From positions 62,001 to 126,000 of the forward strand of contig JANQPX010000055.1 in the NCBI GenBank assembly GCA_028285265.1: DNA of 64,000 bases. Reading direction: 5' to 3'. A program made the position numbers and the translations under genes. Every line of letters starts with the position of its first letter. Position 1 is the first letter of the stretch. This stretch comes from Geminicoccaceae bacterium (GTDB lineage Bacteria > Pseudomonadota > Alphaproteobacteria > Geminicoccales > Geminicoccaceae). Positions 25,931 through 34,771 of the stretch are shown one piece after another. The notes below the pieces were generated by a model, which was given only the letters and a program-made list of their open reading frames with translations, had not been told where the DNA came from and searched no databases.

Positions 25931-26506
25931 ATGCCGGTTGTCGAGGCTCATATTCTGCAGGGATATGACGCAGGGGAAAAATCGCGCCTGACCTCGGCTC
26001 TTACCGATGCCGTTCGGTTCGTCGTTCCGGCGCCGGATGAAGCGATTACGGTCCTGCTCCACGAATACCCCGCCGACGCCTACGCACGAGGCGGCGAACA
26101 GCGCCGCCCCGCGCCGGCCAATGCCGATCCCCGCCTGTTGGTAAAGGGCTATCTCGCCGCCATGGAGGCACGGGATCTCGATACAGCCAAGGCGGTACTG
26201 GGTGATGGATTTCAGATGGTCTTTCCAGGGACCCAAGCGATGACATCGCTCACGGAGCTCATCGAATGGGCAAGGGGTCGATACCGCTTCGTGACGAAGG
26301 CGTACGAGGCGATTGAGGCCTTTCACAACGGTCGTGTCTCGGTCGTGTATGTCCGCGGCACCCTCTCCGGAGAATGGATGGACGGAACCGCATTCGACGG
26401 TATTCGCTTCATCGACCGGTTCGAGATCACCGGCGGTAAGATCCTGCGTCAGGATGTCTGGAACGATATCGCCGAGATGCGGGGCCCCGAGGTGCATGCC
26501 GAATGA
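25931..26506 (+). CDS. Fusion of a 4-oxalocrotonate tautomerase domain and a SnoaL/NTF2-like domain
   Basis: 191 residues. Residues 1-60 look like a 4-oxalocrotonate tautomerase: Met then Pro (the catalytic N-terminal proline after Met removal), VVEAHILQGYDAGEKSRLTSA and a ITVLLHEYPADAYARGG strand. After a linker, residues 70-185 look like an NTF2/SnoaL fold (LLVKGYLAAMEARDLDTAKA; FDGIRFIDRFEITGGKILRQ). The tautomerase fold would isomerise an unsaturated or keto acid; the second may bind it. The two as one chain is unusual. First gene of the rightward arm; its stop overlaps hyuB by four bases. Confidence 0.75.
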   Translation: MPVVEAHILQGYDAGEKSRLTSALTDAVRFVVPAPDEAITVLLHEYPADAYARGGEQRRPAPANADPRLLVKGYLAAMEARDLDTAKAVLGDGFQMVFPGTQAMTSLTELIEWARGRYRFVTKAYEAIEAFHNGRVSVVYVRGTLSGEWMDGTAFDGIRFIDRFEITGGKILRQDVWNDIAEMRGPEVHAE

Positions 26507-28197
26507 CCGAGGCGATCGATCCGATCACCCTGGCCGTCCTTGCAGGGCGGATGGAGCAGATTGCTGACGAAATGGATGCGACGCTGTTCCGGGCGGCATT
26601 CAACCCGATCATTGCTGAGGCCCACGATGCCTCGCACGGGCTCTACCATGCAGCGACTGGCGACACGCTGGTGCAAGGTAAGTCCGGCCTGCCGATTTTC
26701 GTCGGCGTCATGTCGTTTGCCGTCAAGGCAGCCATCGACAAGGCCGCCGAAGCCGGGGATCTCGCTGACGGGGATATTTACATCTTCAACGACGCGCATC
26801 TTGGTGGGACGCACCTGTCGGACATGCGGCTGGTGCGCCCTTACTTTTGGGACGGGGAGCTCTTCTGTTACCTCGCGAGCGTTGGTCATTGGCATGATGT
26901 CGGCGGCGCAGTGCCGGGCAACTACAATCCGTCGGCGACGGACGTCTTTCAAGAAGCCTTTGTCCTGCCGCTGGTCAAACTCGCGCGCGGCGGAGAGTTG
27001 CAGCAGGACATTATCGATATCTTGATGCGCAATACCCGTCTGCCGCAGTCAGCCATGGGAGATCTCAATGGTCAGCTCGGCGCGCTCGATCTGGGCGCGA
27101 AGCGTCTGGACGCATTGCTGAACGAATACGGTGCTGCAACGGTCAAGGCCGCGCTCAATGCCCTGGGCGACCGCGCTGAGACCCTTATGCGGGCCGAGTT
27201 GTCCAGCTTGCCCAACGGTCGCTGGGAGGCCCAGGACTATCTCGACAACGACGGGATTACTGATAAGGCCTTGCCGATCAAGGTCGCTTTAGAAATCGAA
27301 GGCGACAGGATGGTGCTCGATTTCACGGGGACCGCGTCGGTCGTTGCGGGGCCGGTGAACATCGCGCTGCCGACCACGGTGGCAACGGCCTATGTCGCAA
27401 TCAAGCACATCTTTCCTGATCTGCCAGCTAATGCCGGTGTGATGCGGCCGATTGACGTGCGCGTGCCTGAGGGCTCGCTCTTGGCGGCGGACTTCCCGGC
27501 CCCGGTTGGCGGATACACGGAGACGATCCTCAGGATGATCGACGTGATCTTTTCCGCCGCGGCCAAGGCCGCGCCGGATCGTGTCGTTGCCAATGCGTAT
27601 GGGACCATTAATGCGCTTTCGATCGCCGGCAAGCGCGCCAATGGCCAGCCTTGGGTGATGTTTAGCTTCTACGGGGGCGGGCATGGCGGCAGTATCGAAA
27701 CCGACGGTCTCAATCACGGCAACGCACCGATTTCGACGGCGACGATCCCGCCGATGGAGATCCTTGAGGCCGCCTACCCCGTGATGTTCCGTCAATGGGC
27801 GCTGAGGCCGGGCAGCGCTGGCGTAGGCCGACATCGCGGCGGACTGGGCGCGATTTACGAGATCGAGCTTCTTGAGGAGAAGGCCGAGGCATTCCTTTTT
27901 GGTGAGCGTGGACGGTTCCCGCCGCAAGGCATCGTGGGCGGCGGAAGTGGGGCGATGAACGCGTTTCACTACGAGCAGGCCGACGGCTGGCATCAGCCAC
28001 CGCTGGCGTCGAAGATGCTTGGGATCAAACTGGTGCGCGGCCAGGCGGTGCGACTGGAGACCCCGGGAGGTGGAGGCTACGGCGCGGCGGCTGACCGCTC
28101 GCCCGAGGCCGTCGCGCGGGACGTCGCACTTGGATATCTGTCGCCGGACGCCGCAACGGCGACCTACGGCCCTGACTGGCAAGAGGCGGCAGAATGA
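26503..28197 (+). CDS. hyuB: Hydantoinase/oxoprolinase subunit B (HyuB family)
   Basis: 564 residues with the HyuB pattern: IDPITLAVLAGRMEQIADEM, DIYIFNDAHLGGTHLSDM, VGHWHDVGGAVPG, QSAMGDLNGQLGA, a MVLDFTGTA strand, GVMRPIDVRVPEGSLL and LRPGSAGVGRHRGGLGAIYE; the end is VRLETPGGGGYG. HyuB pairs with HyuA to open a cyclic amide or imide ring with ATP (N-methylhydantoinase, 5-oxoprolinase) or to carboxylate ketones (acetone carboxylase). Four-base overlaps on both sides tie it to the fusion gene and hyuA. With nearby diacid enzymes, a cyclic imide or lactam substrate is the better guess. Confidence 0.9.
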   Translation: MTEAIDPITLAVLAGRMEQIADEMDATLFRAAFNPIIAEAHDASHGLYHAATGDTLVQGKSGLPIFVGVMSFAVKAAIDKAAEAGDLADGDIYIFNDAHLGGTHLSDMRLVRPYFWDGELFCYLASVGHWHDVGGAVPGNYNPSATDVFQEAFVLPLVKLARGGELQQDIIDILMRNTRLPQSAMGDLNGQLGALDLGAKRLDALLNEYGAATVKAALNALGDRAETLMRAELSSLPNGRWEAQDYLDNDGITDKALPIKVALEIEGDRMVLDFTGTASVVAGPVNIALPTTVATAYVAIKHIFPDLPANAGVMRPIDVRVPEGSLLAADFPAPVGGYTETILRMIDVIFSAAAKAAPDRVVANAYGTINALSIAGKRANGQPWVMFSFYGGGHGGSIETDGLNHGNAPISTATIPPMEILEAAYPVMFRQWALRPGSAGVGRHRGGLGAIYEIELLEEKAEAFLFGERGRFPPQGIVGGGSGAMNAFHYEQADGWHQPPLASKMLGIKLVRGQAVRLETPGGGGYGAAADRSPEAVARDVALGYLSPDAATATYGPDWQEAAE

Positions 28198-30269
28198 CCC
28201 GCGTGATCGGTGTCGATGTCGGCGGGACGTTTACGGACATCTTTGTGCTCGACGAAGCGACGGGTAGGGCTGAGGTGGCCAAGGTACCCACGACCCGACC
28301 CGATCAGTCCGGCGGGTTTCTTACTGGGATCTCCCGACGGGTTGACGATCTTTCGACAGTCGGTGTCGTTGTTCACGGGACCACGGCCGGCACCAATGCG
28401 CTCTTGGAGCGTAAAGGGGCGAAGATCGGTATCATCACGACGCAGGGTTTGCGTGATGTTCTGGAAATGCGCCGCCGCGACCGGCCCCGTACCTGGGGCT
28501 TGCGTGGCGATTTCCAGCCCGTTGTGCCTCGAGATCTGCGATTGGAGGTTCCTGAACGGACATTGGCGGACGGCACAATCCGAACGCCTGTCGATCTGAA
28601 CGCGGTCCGGGCCGCAGCGGCTGAGTTGTTGGATAAGGAATGCCTTGCCGTCGCGATCCTGTTTGCCAACGCCTACGCCAATCCCGAGAACGAGGAGAAG
28701 GCCGTCACTGTCGTCCGCGAGATGTGGCCCAATCCCCATGTGAGTGCGTCGGCCGAGATCTTGCCCGAGATCCGAGAGTTCGAGCGATTCTCGACCACAG
28801 CGCTCAACGCCTATCTCCAGCCCGAGGTGTCAGGCTACATCAATCAGCTCGACGCTTCGCTAGAGAAGGAGGGCTTTGACGGCGAGTTCATGATTGTGCA
28901 GTCGAACGGTGGCTTTATGGGGACCGATACCGCGTGCCGCTTGCCGGTGCGCACCGCGCTCTCGGGTCCGGCAGCCGGCGTCATCGCGGCAGGCCACATC
29001 GCGCAGGCCGTAGGCTTCGAGAACGTCATCACCGGCGATATTGGCGGTACCAGTTTCGATGTTGCCTTGATCGCGCAAGGACAGTCGATGCTGTCACCGC
29101 AGACGTCGATCGATTTCGGCATGGTCGTTCGCACACCCATGATCGAGATCACCACAATCGGCGCAGGAGGCGGCTCGATCGCCTGGGTCGACAAGGGCGG
29201 CATGTTGAACATTGGCCCGGAGAGCGCAGGCTCTTCGCCGGGTCCGGTCGCCTATGGGTTAGGCAATACCCGACCCACCGTGACGGACGCGAATGTTGTG
29301 CTCGGGCGCATCGACCCTGACAGCCCAATCGGCGGCAAACTTGACCGGCTGGACATCGACGCCGCAGCGAAGGCCATCGACACGCATGTCGGTACCAAGC
29401 TCGGTCTGACGACGACCAAGGCGGCCGAGGCTATTCTTCGGGTCGCCAATTCCCGCATGGCTGGAGCCATCCGCCTGGTCAGCATCGAACGGGGTTTTGA
29501 CCCGAAGCGGTTCGCGTTTATGCCCTTTGGTGGCGGCGGTGCGCTGCACACGGGCGCTATTTTGAAAGAGGTCGGGATCGGACGCGCGATCGTGCCGCGA
29601 TATCCGGGCGTGACAAGTGCTATGGGTTGCGTCATCGCGGACATGCGACAGGATTTCGTACAGACAGTCAATGCGCTCACACGCGACCTCGACGTCGAGG
29701 AACTTCGCCACGTGATGCAGCGGCATGTCGACGGCGGCCTTGACCTGCTCGATGCGGCGCGGTCGACATTCGACGCGCGGGACGCAGTGTTCGAGCTCGA
29801 CATGGCCTATGTCGGTCAGACCCACACTGTTGCCGTACCCTTGCCGGTCTCTGTGACGGCTGGTCGGGTTCACGAACCCACGATCTCGGAGATCGACGCC
29901 GCTTTTGACGCCGCCTACCGCGCCACCTATGGCCGTCTCCTTGAGGACGGCGTGCGGCGCGTGATGAACCTACGCACGGCGGTCATCGGCCGCAGGCCCA
30001 AATTTGATCTGGCTGCGCTAGCGCCGCGAGGTGGCGATGTGGAAGAGGCGCGGTCCGGCATGCGGAAGGTGCACTTCGGCGACGCCTGGCATGACACCGC
30101 GATCTACGACCGCCATGGCCTACCTGTGGGGGCCGAGATTCCAGGGCCGGCTATCTTGGTTCAGCCCGATACCACCGTTCTCATCGAGCCGGGCCTGACC
30201 GGGCGTGTTGATGACTACGGCAACACGATCATTGAGCCGAATGAGACCGACGATGACCGAAACGATTGA
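28194..30269 (+). CDS. hyuA: Hydantoinase/oxoprolinase subunit A (HyuA family, ATP-dependent)
   Basis: 691 residues, full length. N-terminal sugar-kinase-like phosphate loop IGVDVGGTFTDIFVLDEATG, VVHGTTAGTNALLERKGAKI, ITTQGLRDVLEMRRRDRP, ALSGPAAGVIAAGH, ITGDIGGTSFDVALI, TIGAGGGSIAWVDKGG and FMPFGGGGALHTG are diagnostic. HyuA phosphorylates the ring carbonyl (ATP to ADP) so that the ring can be opened. It overlaps hyuB by four bases and the isochorismatase-fold gene by 17 bases. No third subunit of an acetone carboxylase is present, which supports hydrolysis rather than carboxylation. Confidence 0.92.
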   Translation: MTRVIGVDVGGTFTDIFVLDEATGRAEVAKVPTTRPDQSGGFLTGISRRVDDLSTVGVVVHGTTAGTNALLERKGAKIGIITTQGLRDVLEMRRRDRPRTWGLRGDFQPVVPRDLRLEVPERTLADGTIRTPVDLNAVRAAAAELLDKECLAVAILFANAYANPENEEKAVTVVREMWPNPHVSASAEILPEIREFERFSTTALNAYLQPEVSGYINQLDASLEKEGFDGEFMIVQSNGGFMGTDTACRLPVRTALSGPAAGVIAAGHIAQAVGFENVITGDIGGTSFDVALIAQGQSMLSPQTSIDFGMVVRTPMIEITTIGAGGGSIAWVDKGGMLNIGPESAGSSPGPVAYGLGNTRPTVTDANVVLGRIDPDSPIGGKLDRLDIDAAAKAIDTHVGTKLGLTTTKAAEAILRVANSRMAGAIRLVSIERGFDPKRFAFMPFGGGGALHTGAILKEVGIGRAIVPRYPGVTSAMGCVIADMRQDFVQTVNALTRDLDVEELRHVMQRHVDGGLDLLDAARSTFDARDAVFELDMAYVGQTHTVAVPLPVSVTAGRVHEPTISEIDAAFDAAYRATYGRLLEDGVRRVMNLRTAVIGRRPKFDLAALAPRGGDVEEARSGMRKVHFGDAWHDTAIYDRHGLPVGAEIPGPAILVQPDTTVLIEPGLTGRVDDYGNTIIEPNETDDDRND

Positions 30270-30858
30270 TCTCAAGCGCACCGCGCTCCTGACCATCGAT
30301 CTGCAGAATGATTTCCTGCACCCCAATGGAGCCTATGGCCGAGCTGGTCAGGCGTCTGCCGCGATCTCGGCCCTGCCGGCGCGGATCAAGCCCCTGGTCG
30401 ATGCGTTGCGAACCAAAGGTGGCACCTACATCAGTGCACAGTTCACACTAGTTCCGGGACCGGGAGGCGAGCCCCTTATCGCGCCACACCTAAAGAAACT
30501 GCGTCCCTTTTTGGGTAAGGGCGACTTCGCGCCAGGCCAATTTGGCCATGCGCTGGTCGATGAGTTGGCAGAGGCCGACTACACGGTCGAGAAAGTGGCC
30601 TATTCCGCCTTCTACCAGACGCGTCTGGAATACATCTTGCGCGCGCTCGGTATCGACACACTGATCGTAGGAGGCATCGTTACAAACGGCGGCGTTGCCA
30701 GCACCGTGCGCGATGCGCACTTACGCAATGTCCATACCGTGCTTCTCTCGGATGGATGCGCTGCCTTTAAGCAGGAGGTCCATGACGCGACGCTGGTCTC
30801 GCTCGGCTCGATCACGGCGGTCGCCACTTGCGCTGAGATGCTGGAGGCGTTGTCATGA
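30253..30858 (+). CDS. Isochorismatase-fold hydrolase lacking the usual catalytic cysteine
   Basis: From ATG 30253 the protein is 201 residues: MTETIDLKRTALLTIDLQND has the catalytic Asp, EKVAYSAFYQT carries the Lys. The usual TN-x-C-V motif of cysteine amidases (N-carbamoylsarcosine, maleamate, biuret and ureidoacrylate hydrolases) reads IVTNGGVASTVRDA, so Gly replaces Cys, as in true isochorismatases. The enzyme therefore probably does not use the Cys-acyl mechanism. It sits directly after hyuA, where an amidase would be expected; whether it hydrolyses, binds or is inactive is open. Confidence 0.82.
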   Translation: MTETIDLKRTALLTIDLQNDFLHPNGAYGRAGQASAAISALPARIKPLVDALRTKGGTYISAQFTLVPGPGGEPLIAPHLKKLRPFLGKGDFAPGQFGHALVDELAEADYTVEKVAYSAFYQTRLEYILRALGIDTLIVGGIVTNGGVASTVRDAHLRNVHTVLLSDGCAAFKQEVHDATLVSLGSITAVATCAEMLEALS

Positions 30859-31715
30859 CCCTGCGTGCCCGACTGAAAGAGTCGGGCATCCTGGTCGCAC
30901 CTGGCGTCTATGACGCGCTGACCGCAGCACTCGCCACGGAAGCGGGGTTCGAGGCGCTGTACCTATCGGGTGCCGCGGTAGCTTATACCCGCCTGGGACG
31001 TCCGGATATCGGGCTGACGTCGGTCACCGAGATGGCCGACACGATGGCGCTTATTCGGGATCGGGTGGCGGTGCCCGTGATCATTGATGCGGATACCGGG
31101 TTCGGAAACGCGTTGAATGCGCAACGGACCATGCGGCTCTACGAACGTGCCGGAGCCAACGCCTTACAGGTCGAGGATCAAACCTTCCCGAAGCGCTGCG
31201 GACATCTTTCGGATAAATCGCTCATCCCGACGAATGAGATGACCGGCAAACTTGCGGCGATGGCCGATGCGCGCCGATCTGAGGAGACGCTGATTATCGC
31301 CCGAACCGATGCGATCGCCGTCGAGGGTTTCGAAGCTGCACTGGGCCGCGCCGAGGCCTATAGTGCCGCAGGCGCCGATATCCTCTTCATCGAAGCGCCT
31401 CGGTCGCGTGATGAATTGCGACAGGTCACCGAGCACTTCGGCGCGCGTCTGCCGTTGCTGGCCAACATGGTCGAAGGGGGTACAACCCCGCTGCAAAGTG
31501 CCGCTGATCTTGAGGCCTTGGGTTTCGACATCGCAATCTTTCCAGGCGGCATCGTCCGAGCTCTCGCGAGAACGGCCGTCGAGTACTATGCGAGCCTGCA
31601 TACCCATGGAACAAACCGGCCCTTTGCTGATCGTATGTTCGATTTTCGCGGACTGAACGATCGGATAGGGACCGACGAGATGTTAGAACGTGGCAAGCGC
31701 TATGAGCCGGACTGA
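30855..31715 (+). CDS. Isocitrate lyase/PEP mutase-superfamily C-C lyase (methylisocitrate or 2,3-dimethylmalate lyase-like)
   Basis: 286 residues, normal for the family: LVAPGVYDALTAALA, ALYLSGAAVAYT, PVIIDADTGFGNALNAQRT (Mg ligand Asp residues, about 85), ANALQVEDQTFPKRCGHLSDK (KRCGH loop with the catalytic Cys, about 115), IARTDAIAVEGFEAAL and ADILFIEAPRS. KRCGH marks the lyases (isocitrate, methylisocitrate, oxaloacetate, dimethylmalate) as opposed to PEP mutases. It would cleave a 2-hydroxy- (or 2-oxo-) dicarboxylate, such as the product of the LeuCD-like enzyme, into an oxoacid plus a second acid. It overlaps the previous gene by four bases. Confidence 0.88.
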   Translation: MTLRARLKESGILVAPGVYDALTAALATEAGFEALYLSGAAVAYTRLGRPDIGLTSVTEMADTMALIRDRVAVPVIIDADTGFGNALNAQRTMRLYERAGANALQVEDQTFPKRCGHLSDKSLIPTNEMTGKLAAMADARRSEETLIIARTDAIAVEGFEAALGRAEAYSAAGADILFIEAPRSRDELRQVTEHFGARLPLLANMVEGGTTPLQSAADLEALGFDIAIFPGGIVRALARTAVEYYASLHTHGTNRPFADRMFDFRGLNDRIGTDEMLERGKRYEPD

Positions 31716-31717
31716 AA

Positions 31718-33103
31718 ATGCAGGTTCGCAAGACGGTTGACACCGCCTTTGACCTCGACGTTCCCGTACTGATTATTGGCGCGGGCGCCAGCGGCATGGT
31801 GGCGGCGCTGTCGGCGGTGGATGCAGGCGGCGAGGTGCTGGTCGTCGAGGCCGACCCCACGCCGTCGGGCTCCACTGCCCTGTCGGCGGGCCTCATTCCA
31901 GCGGCAGGCACGCGGTTTCAGCAAGATGTTGGGATCGACGACAGTGCGGCGCTCTTTGCCGCGGATATCCAGGCCAAGGCCAGGGGCGAGAATCCGCAGG
32001 ACCTCGTTGATATCCTAGCAGAAGGAGCGGGGGCTGCGGTCCAATGGCTGGCGGATCGTTACGAGCTGCCGTTCTCCGTGGTCGGAGATTTCGACTACCC
32101 CGGCCATTCCAGGCGCAGGATGCACGGACTACCTTCACGAGCTGGCCGCGAGCTGGTCGATCGTCTTCGTGCGACCTGTGAAGCGCAGGGGATCGACATC
32201 ATCTGCAACCGGAGGGCCGTGACGCTTTTTCGTGATGGTGACCGGATCATGGGCATCGAGGTTGAAAGCCCCGATGGCCGGGAACGCATCGGCTGCGGTG
32301 CCCTGATCCTGGCCTGCAGCGGGTTTGGCGGCAATCGAGAGATGGTCGCCCGTTTTATGCCCGAGATCGATGGTGCGCTCTGGTTTGGACATGACGGTAA
32401 TCGAGGTGATGCCGTGAACTGGGGCGAAGCGCTGGGCGCGGCATGCCAACATCTCGGCGCCTATCAGGGCCACGGCAACGTTGCAACGCCACACGGTATC
32501 CTGATTACCTGGGCGGTCATCACGGAAGGCGGTGTCCAGGTCAATAATCTCGGTCGGCGGTTTTGGAACGAAAGCCAGGGCTATTCCGAGTCGGCGCGTG
32601 CAGTCCTGGCTCAACCAAGTGGTGTTGCCTGGACGATCTTTGATCGTCGAATCGCCAGCGTGGCGCGTCAATTCCAGGACTTCAAGGATGCGGAGATGGC
32701 AGGTGCAATCCGAGTTGCGGACAGTATGGCTGAACTGGCAGAGGCCTGCGGCCTGCCTAGTAAGGCCCTTGCGAAGACGCTGCAAGCCATCCCGCACGCT
32801 GGGCCTGACGGCTTCGGCCGCGTGTTCGGTGGCCCGCCGCTTGCACCACCCTACTGCGCGGTCAAGGTCACGGGCGCGCTCTTCCATACTCAAGGTGGGC
32901 TGAGCGTTACGACGGATGCCCGCGTCGTCCGGGCGGCAGGCGGACCATTCCCCAATCTCTTTGCGGCCGGCGGCGCCTCGGTTGGTGTTTCCGGAACCGG
33001 CGATAGCGGGTATCTGTCCGGCAACGGGCTTCTCTCGGCAGTGGTCCTGGGACGCATCGCGGGTCGGGAGGCTGCGCAGCAGACGATGCAATTGCCGAGA
33101 TAA
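31718..33103 (+). CDS. FAD-dependent reductase/dehydrogenase (fumarate reductase flavoprotein family)
   Basis: 461 residues with an N-terminal FAD site (PVLIIGAGASGMVAALSA, then VVEADPTPSGSTALSAGLIP), a middle capping domain and the C-terminal FAD segment PNLFAAGGASVGVSGTGDSG plus YLSGNGLLSAVVLGRIAG. This is the family of fumarate reductase, 3-ketosteroid dehydrogenase and tricarballylate dehydrogenase, which add or remove hydrogen across a C-C bond next to a carbonyl or carboxylate. It follows the lyase by 2 bases and ends the rightward arm. A role in oxidising or reducing an unsaturated diacid of the pathway is inferred. Confidence 0.87.
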   Translation: MQVRKTVDTAFDLDVPVLIIGAGASGMVAALSAVDAGGEVLVVEADPTPSGSTALSAGLIPAAGTRFQQDVGIDDSAALFAADIQAKARGENPQDLVDILAEGAGAAVQWLADRYELPFSVVGDFDYPGHSRRRMHGLPSRAGRELVDRLRATCEAQGIDIICNRRAVTLFRDGDRIMGIEVESPDGRERIGCGALILACSGFGGNREMVARFMPEIDGALWFGHDGNRGDAVNWGEALGAACQHLGAYQGHGNVATPHGILITWAVITEGGVQVNNLGRRFWNESQGYSESARAVLAQPSGVAWTIFDRRIASVARQFQDFKDAEMAGAIRVADSMAELAEACGLPSKALAKTLQAIPHAGPDGFGRVFGGPPLAPPYCAVKVTGALFHTQGGLSVTTDARVVRAAGGPFPNLFAAGGASVGVSGTGDSGYLSGNGLLSAVVLGRIAGREAAQQTMQLPR

Positions 33104-33199
33104 TGCCCCAACGAACCTCGGGCAGTTATGACGATTTACCTGACGTGATGCGACTAACGCCGCAACACTATAGGAACCTTTTGCTCAATTCGGGCGTGT

Positions 33200-34771
33200 C
33201 TAGGCGCGGTATGCGGGAAGTGGTGCCCGATCCTGGAGCGCGATCATCCGTCTTAGCATGGTCTCACCCAAACGCTGCCGGACGTCGCAATATGAGGGAT
33301 CTTCGTAGCGATTGACGAGTTCGTCCGGGTCGTCCTCAAGGTCATAGAGTTCATCCCAGTTCTCACCTTCGCGAAGCGACATGCGGTAACGTTCGGTGAC
33401 CAGCGTTCTCACCCGCTGCGGCCGGTCGAAACCTGTCATGATGCGCTGACTATCCTCCTCGACGAGGACCCCCTCAGGCGGTGGTGTGGACAAGAGATCT
33501 CGGCCCTGAAGTCCATTGAAGGGCTGGATGCCGGCCTTTGCGAGGATGGTTGCTGAGATGTCGATCGATGATGCGAGCCCGGTGTCGACACCCTTTCCCT
33601 CGATCGCTCTCGGATCATGCCAAAGGAAGGGTACACGGATGATGCTCTGATAATGCAGGAGCAGTTTCAGCATCAGCCCATGATCGCCCATATAGTCGCC
33701 ATGATCGGACGTGAAGATCACAACCGTGTTGTCGTCCAACCCGAGCGTAGAAAGACGTTTCAGCACGCGGCCTATCGCGTCGTCGATCATGGTGATCATG
33801 CCGAAGGTGAGCGCTATGATCTGACGGGCTTCTTCCTCGGTCACGGCGAACGGGTTTTGATTGTCCCGCGGATCGGTGCCGCTGGTTAGCGCCTGCCGCA
33901 TGGCGCGAAGCGGCGGCAGATCGCCTTTGCCGAACGATGTCGGAAGCGGCATCTCGTCTGGATCGTACATGTCCCAATAGCGGCCGGGTGGCGTAAAGGG
34001 ATGGTGCGGATCAGGAAACGACATCTGCAGGAAGAAGGGGGCGTCGTCGCCTGCACGATCGGTGAGCCAGGCTTCGGTCCGCTCTGCGATCCAGTTTGTT
34101 GAGTAGAGATCTTCCGGCACTGCCGTTCGCCAGGCCTGAGGTGCCTGGATGCGATTGTCATAAAGTGCATTCTCGGGCCCTACCAATTGATCGAAGTCAG
34201 ATCGCTTGGCTCGTGCCCAGAGGAGGTAATCACCGGATGCGTGATCGGCGTGATCCGCGGCGATTTCGACATGCTCGAAGCCATAGAAATCTCCCTCGAT
34301 TCGCTCGGCTAAGGGTCGGTCCCATTTCCCGACCACCTCGAGATCGTAGTCCGCGCTGTGCCGATTGTTTTTGTGCGCATCACGCAACCCTGGCGAAGGG
34401 GTATGGAGTCCTTTCTCGGGTTGAAACACGTTGGTCGCCGGCAAGCCCGTAAAGCTCTGCAGATGGGACTTGCCGATCAAACCGGTGGCATAGCCGGCAT
34501 CGCGCAGGAGTTCGACGAAGGTGGTGTGGTCGCGGGAAAGGGGGATTCCGTTATGGCGGGCTCCATGGACCGAACACATGCGGCCGGTCATGATTGAGGC
34601 ACGGTTCGGCATGCAGATCGGGTTGGCGACATAGAACCGATCGAAGCGGCGGCCCTTCGCCGCGATGCTGTCGATATGCGGCGTGCGCACAATGGAATTG
34701 CCGTAGCAGCCGAGGTGATCCGCGCGATGCTGGTCGGTGATGATGAAGAGGAAGTTCGGGCGTTTGGACAT
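33200..34771 (-). CDS. Sulfatase, cysteine type (formylglycine-dependent)
   Basis: The 523-residue protein has the alkaline-phosphatase/sulfatase fold: FLFIITDQHRADHLGCYGN (metal Asp), the sulfatase signature PICMPNRASIMTGR with CxPxR at Cys53 (converted to formylglycine), GYATGLIGKSHLQ, SFPDPHHPFTPP and FTSDHGDYMGDHG. No signal peptide is seen, so it would act in the cytoplasm. It overlaps the stop of the TAXI permease, so a sulfate ester is probably imported by that transporter and desulfated. Phosphonate monoester hydrolase is the alternative in this branch. It converges on the flavoprotein gene. Confidence 0.88.
   Translation of the reverse strand: MSKRPNFLFIITDQHRADHLGCYGNSIVRTPHIDSIAAKGRRFDRFYVANPICMPNRASIMTGRMCSVHGARHNGIPLSRDHTTFVELLRDAGYATGLIGKSHLQSFTGLPATNVFQPEKGLHTPSPGLRDAHKNNRHSADYDLEVVGKWDRPLAERIEGDFYGFEHVEIAADHADHASGDYLLWARAKRSDFDQLVGPENALYDNRIQAPQAWRTAVPEDLYSTNWIAERTEAWLTDRAGDDAPFFLQMSFPDPHHPFTPPGRYWDMYDPDEMPLPTSFGKGDLPPLRAMRQALTSGTDPRDNQNPFAVTEEEARQIIALTFGMITMIDDAIGRVLKRLSTLGLDDNTVVIFTSDHGDYMGDHGLMLKLLLHYQSIIRVPFLWHDPRAIEGKGVDTGLASSIDISATILAKAGIQPFNGLQGRDLLSTPPPEGVLVEEDSQRIMTGFDRPQRVRTLVTERYRMSLREGENWDELYDLEDDPDELVNRYEDPSYCDVRQRLGETMLRRMIALQDRAPLPAYRA

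Noticed and set aside
25781..26497. 239-codon frame antisense to the tautomerase-SnoaL gene
   Set aside because: Shadow of the real gene; Cys/His-rich, and it would cover the divergent promoter region.
30253..30858. N-carbamoylsarcosine amidase, completing a creatinine-type HyuAB pathway
   Set aside because: The nucleophilic Cys is replaced by Gly, and no sarcosine or creatinine genes are nearby.
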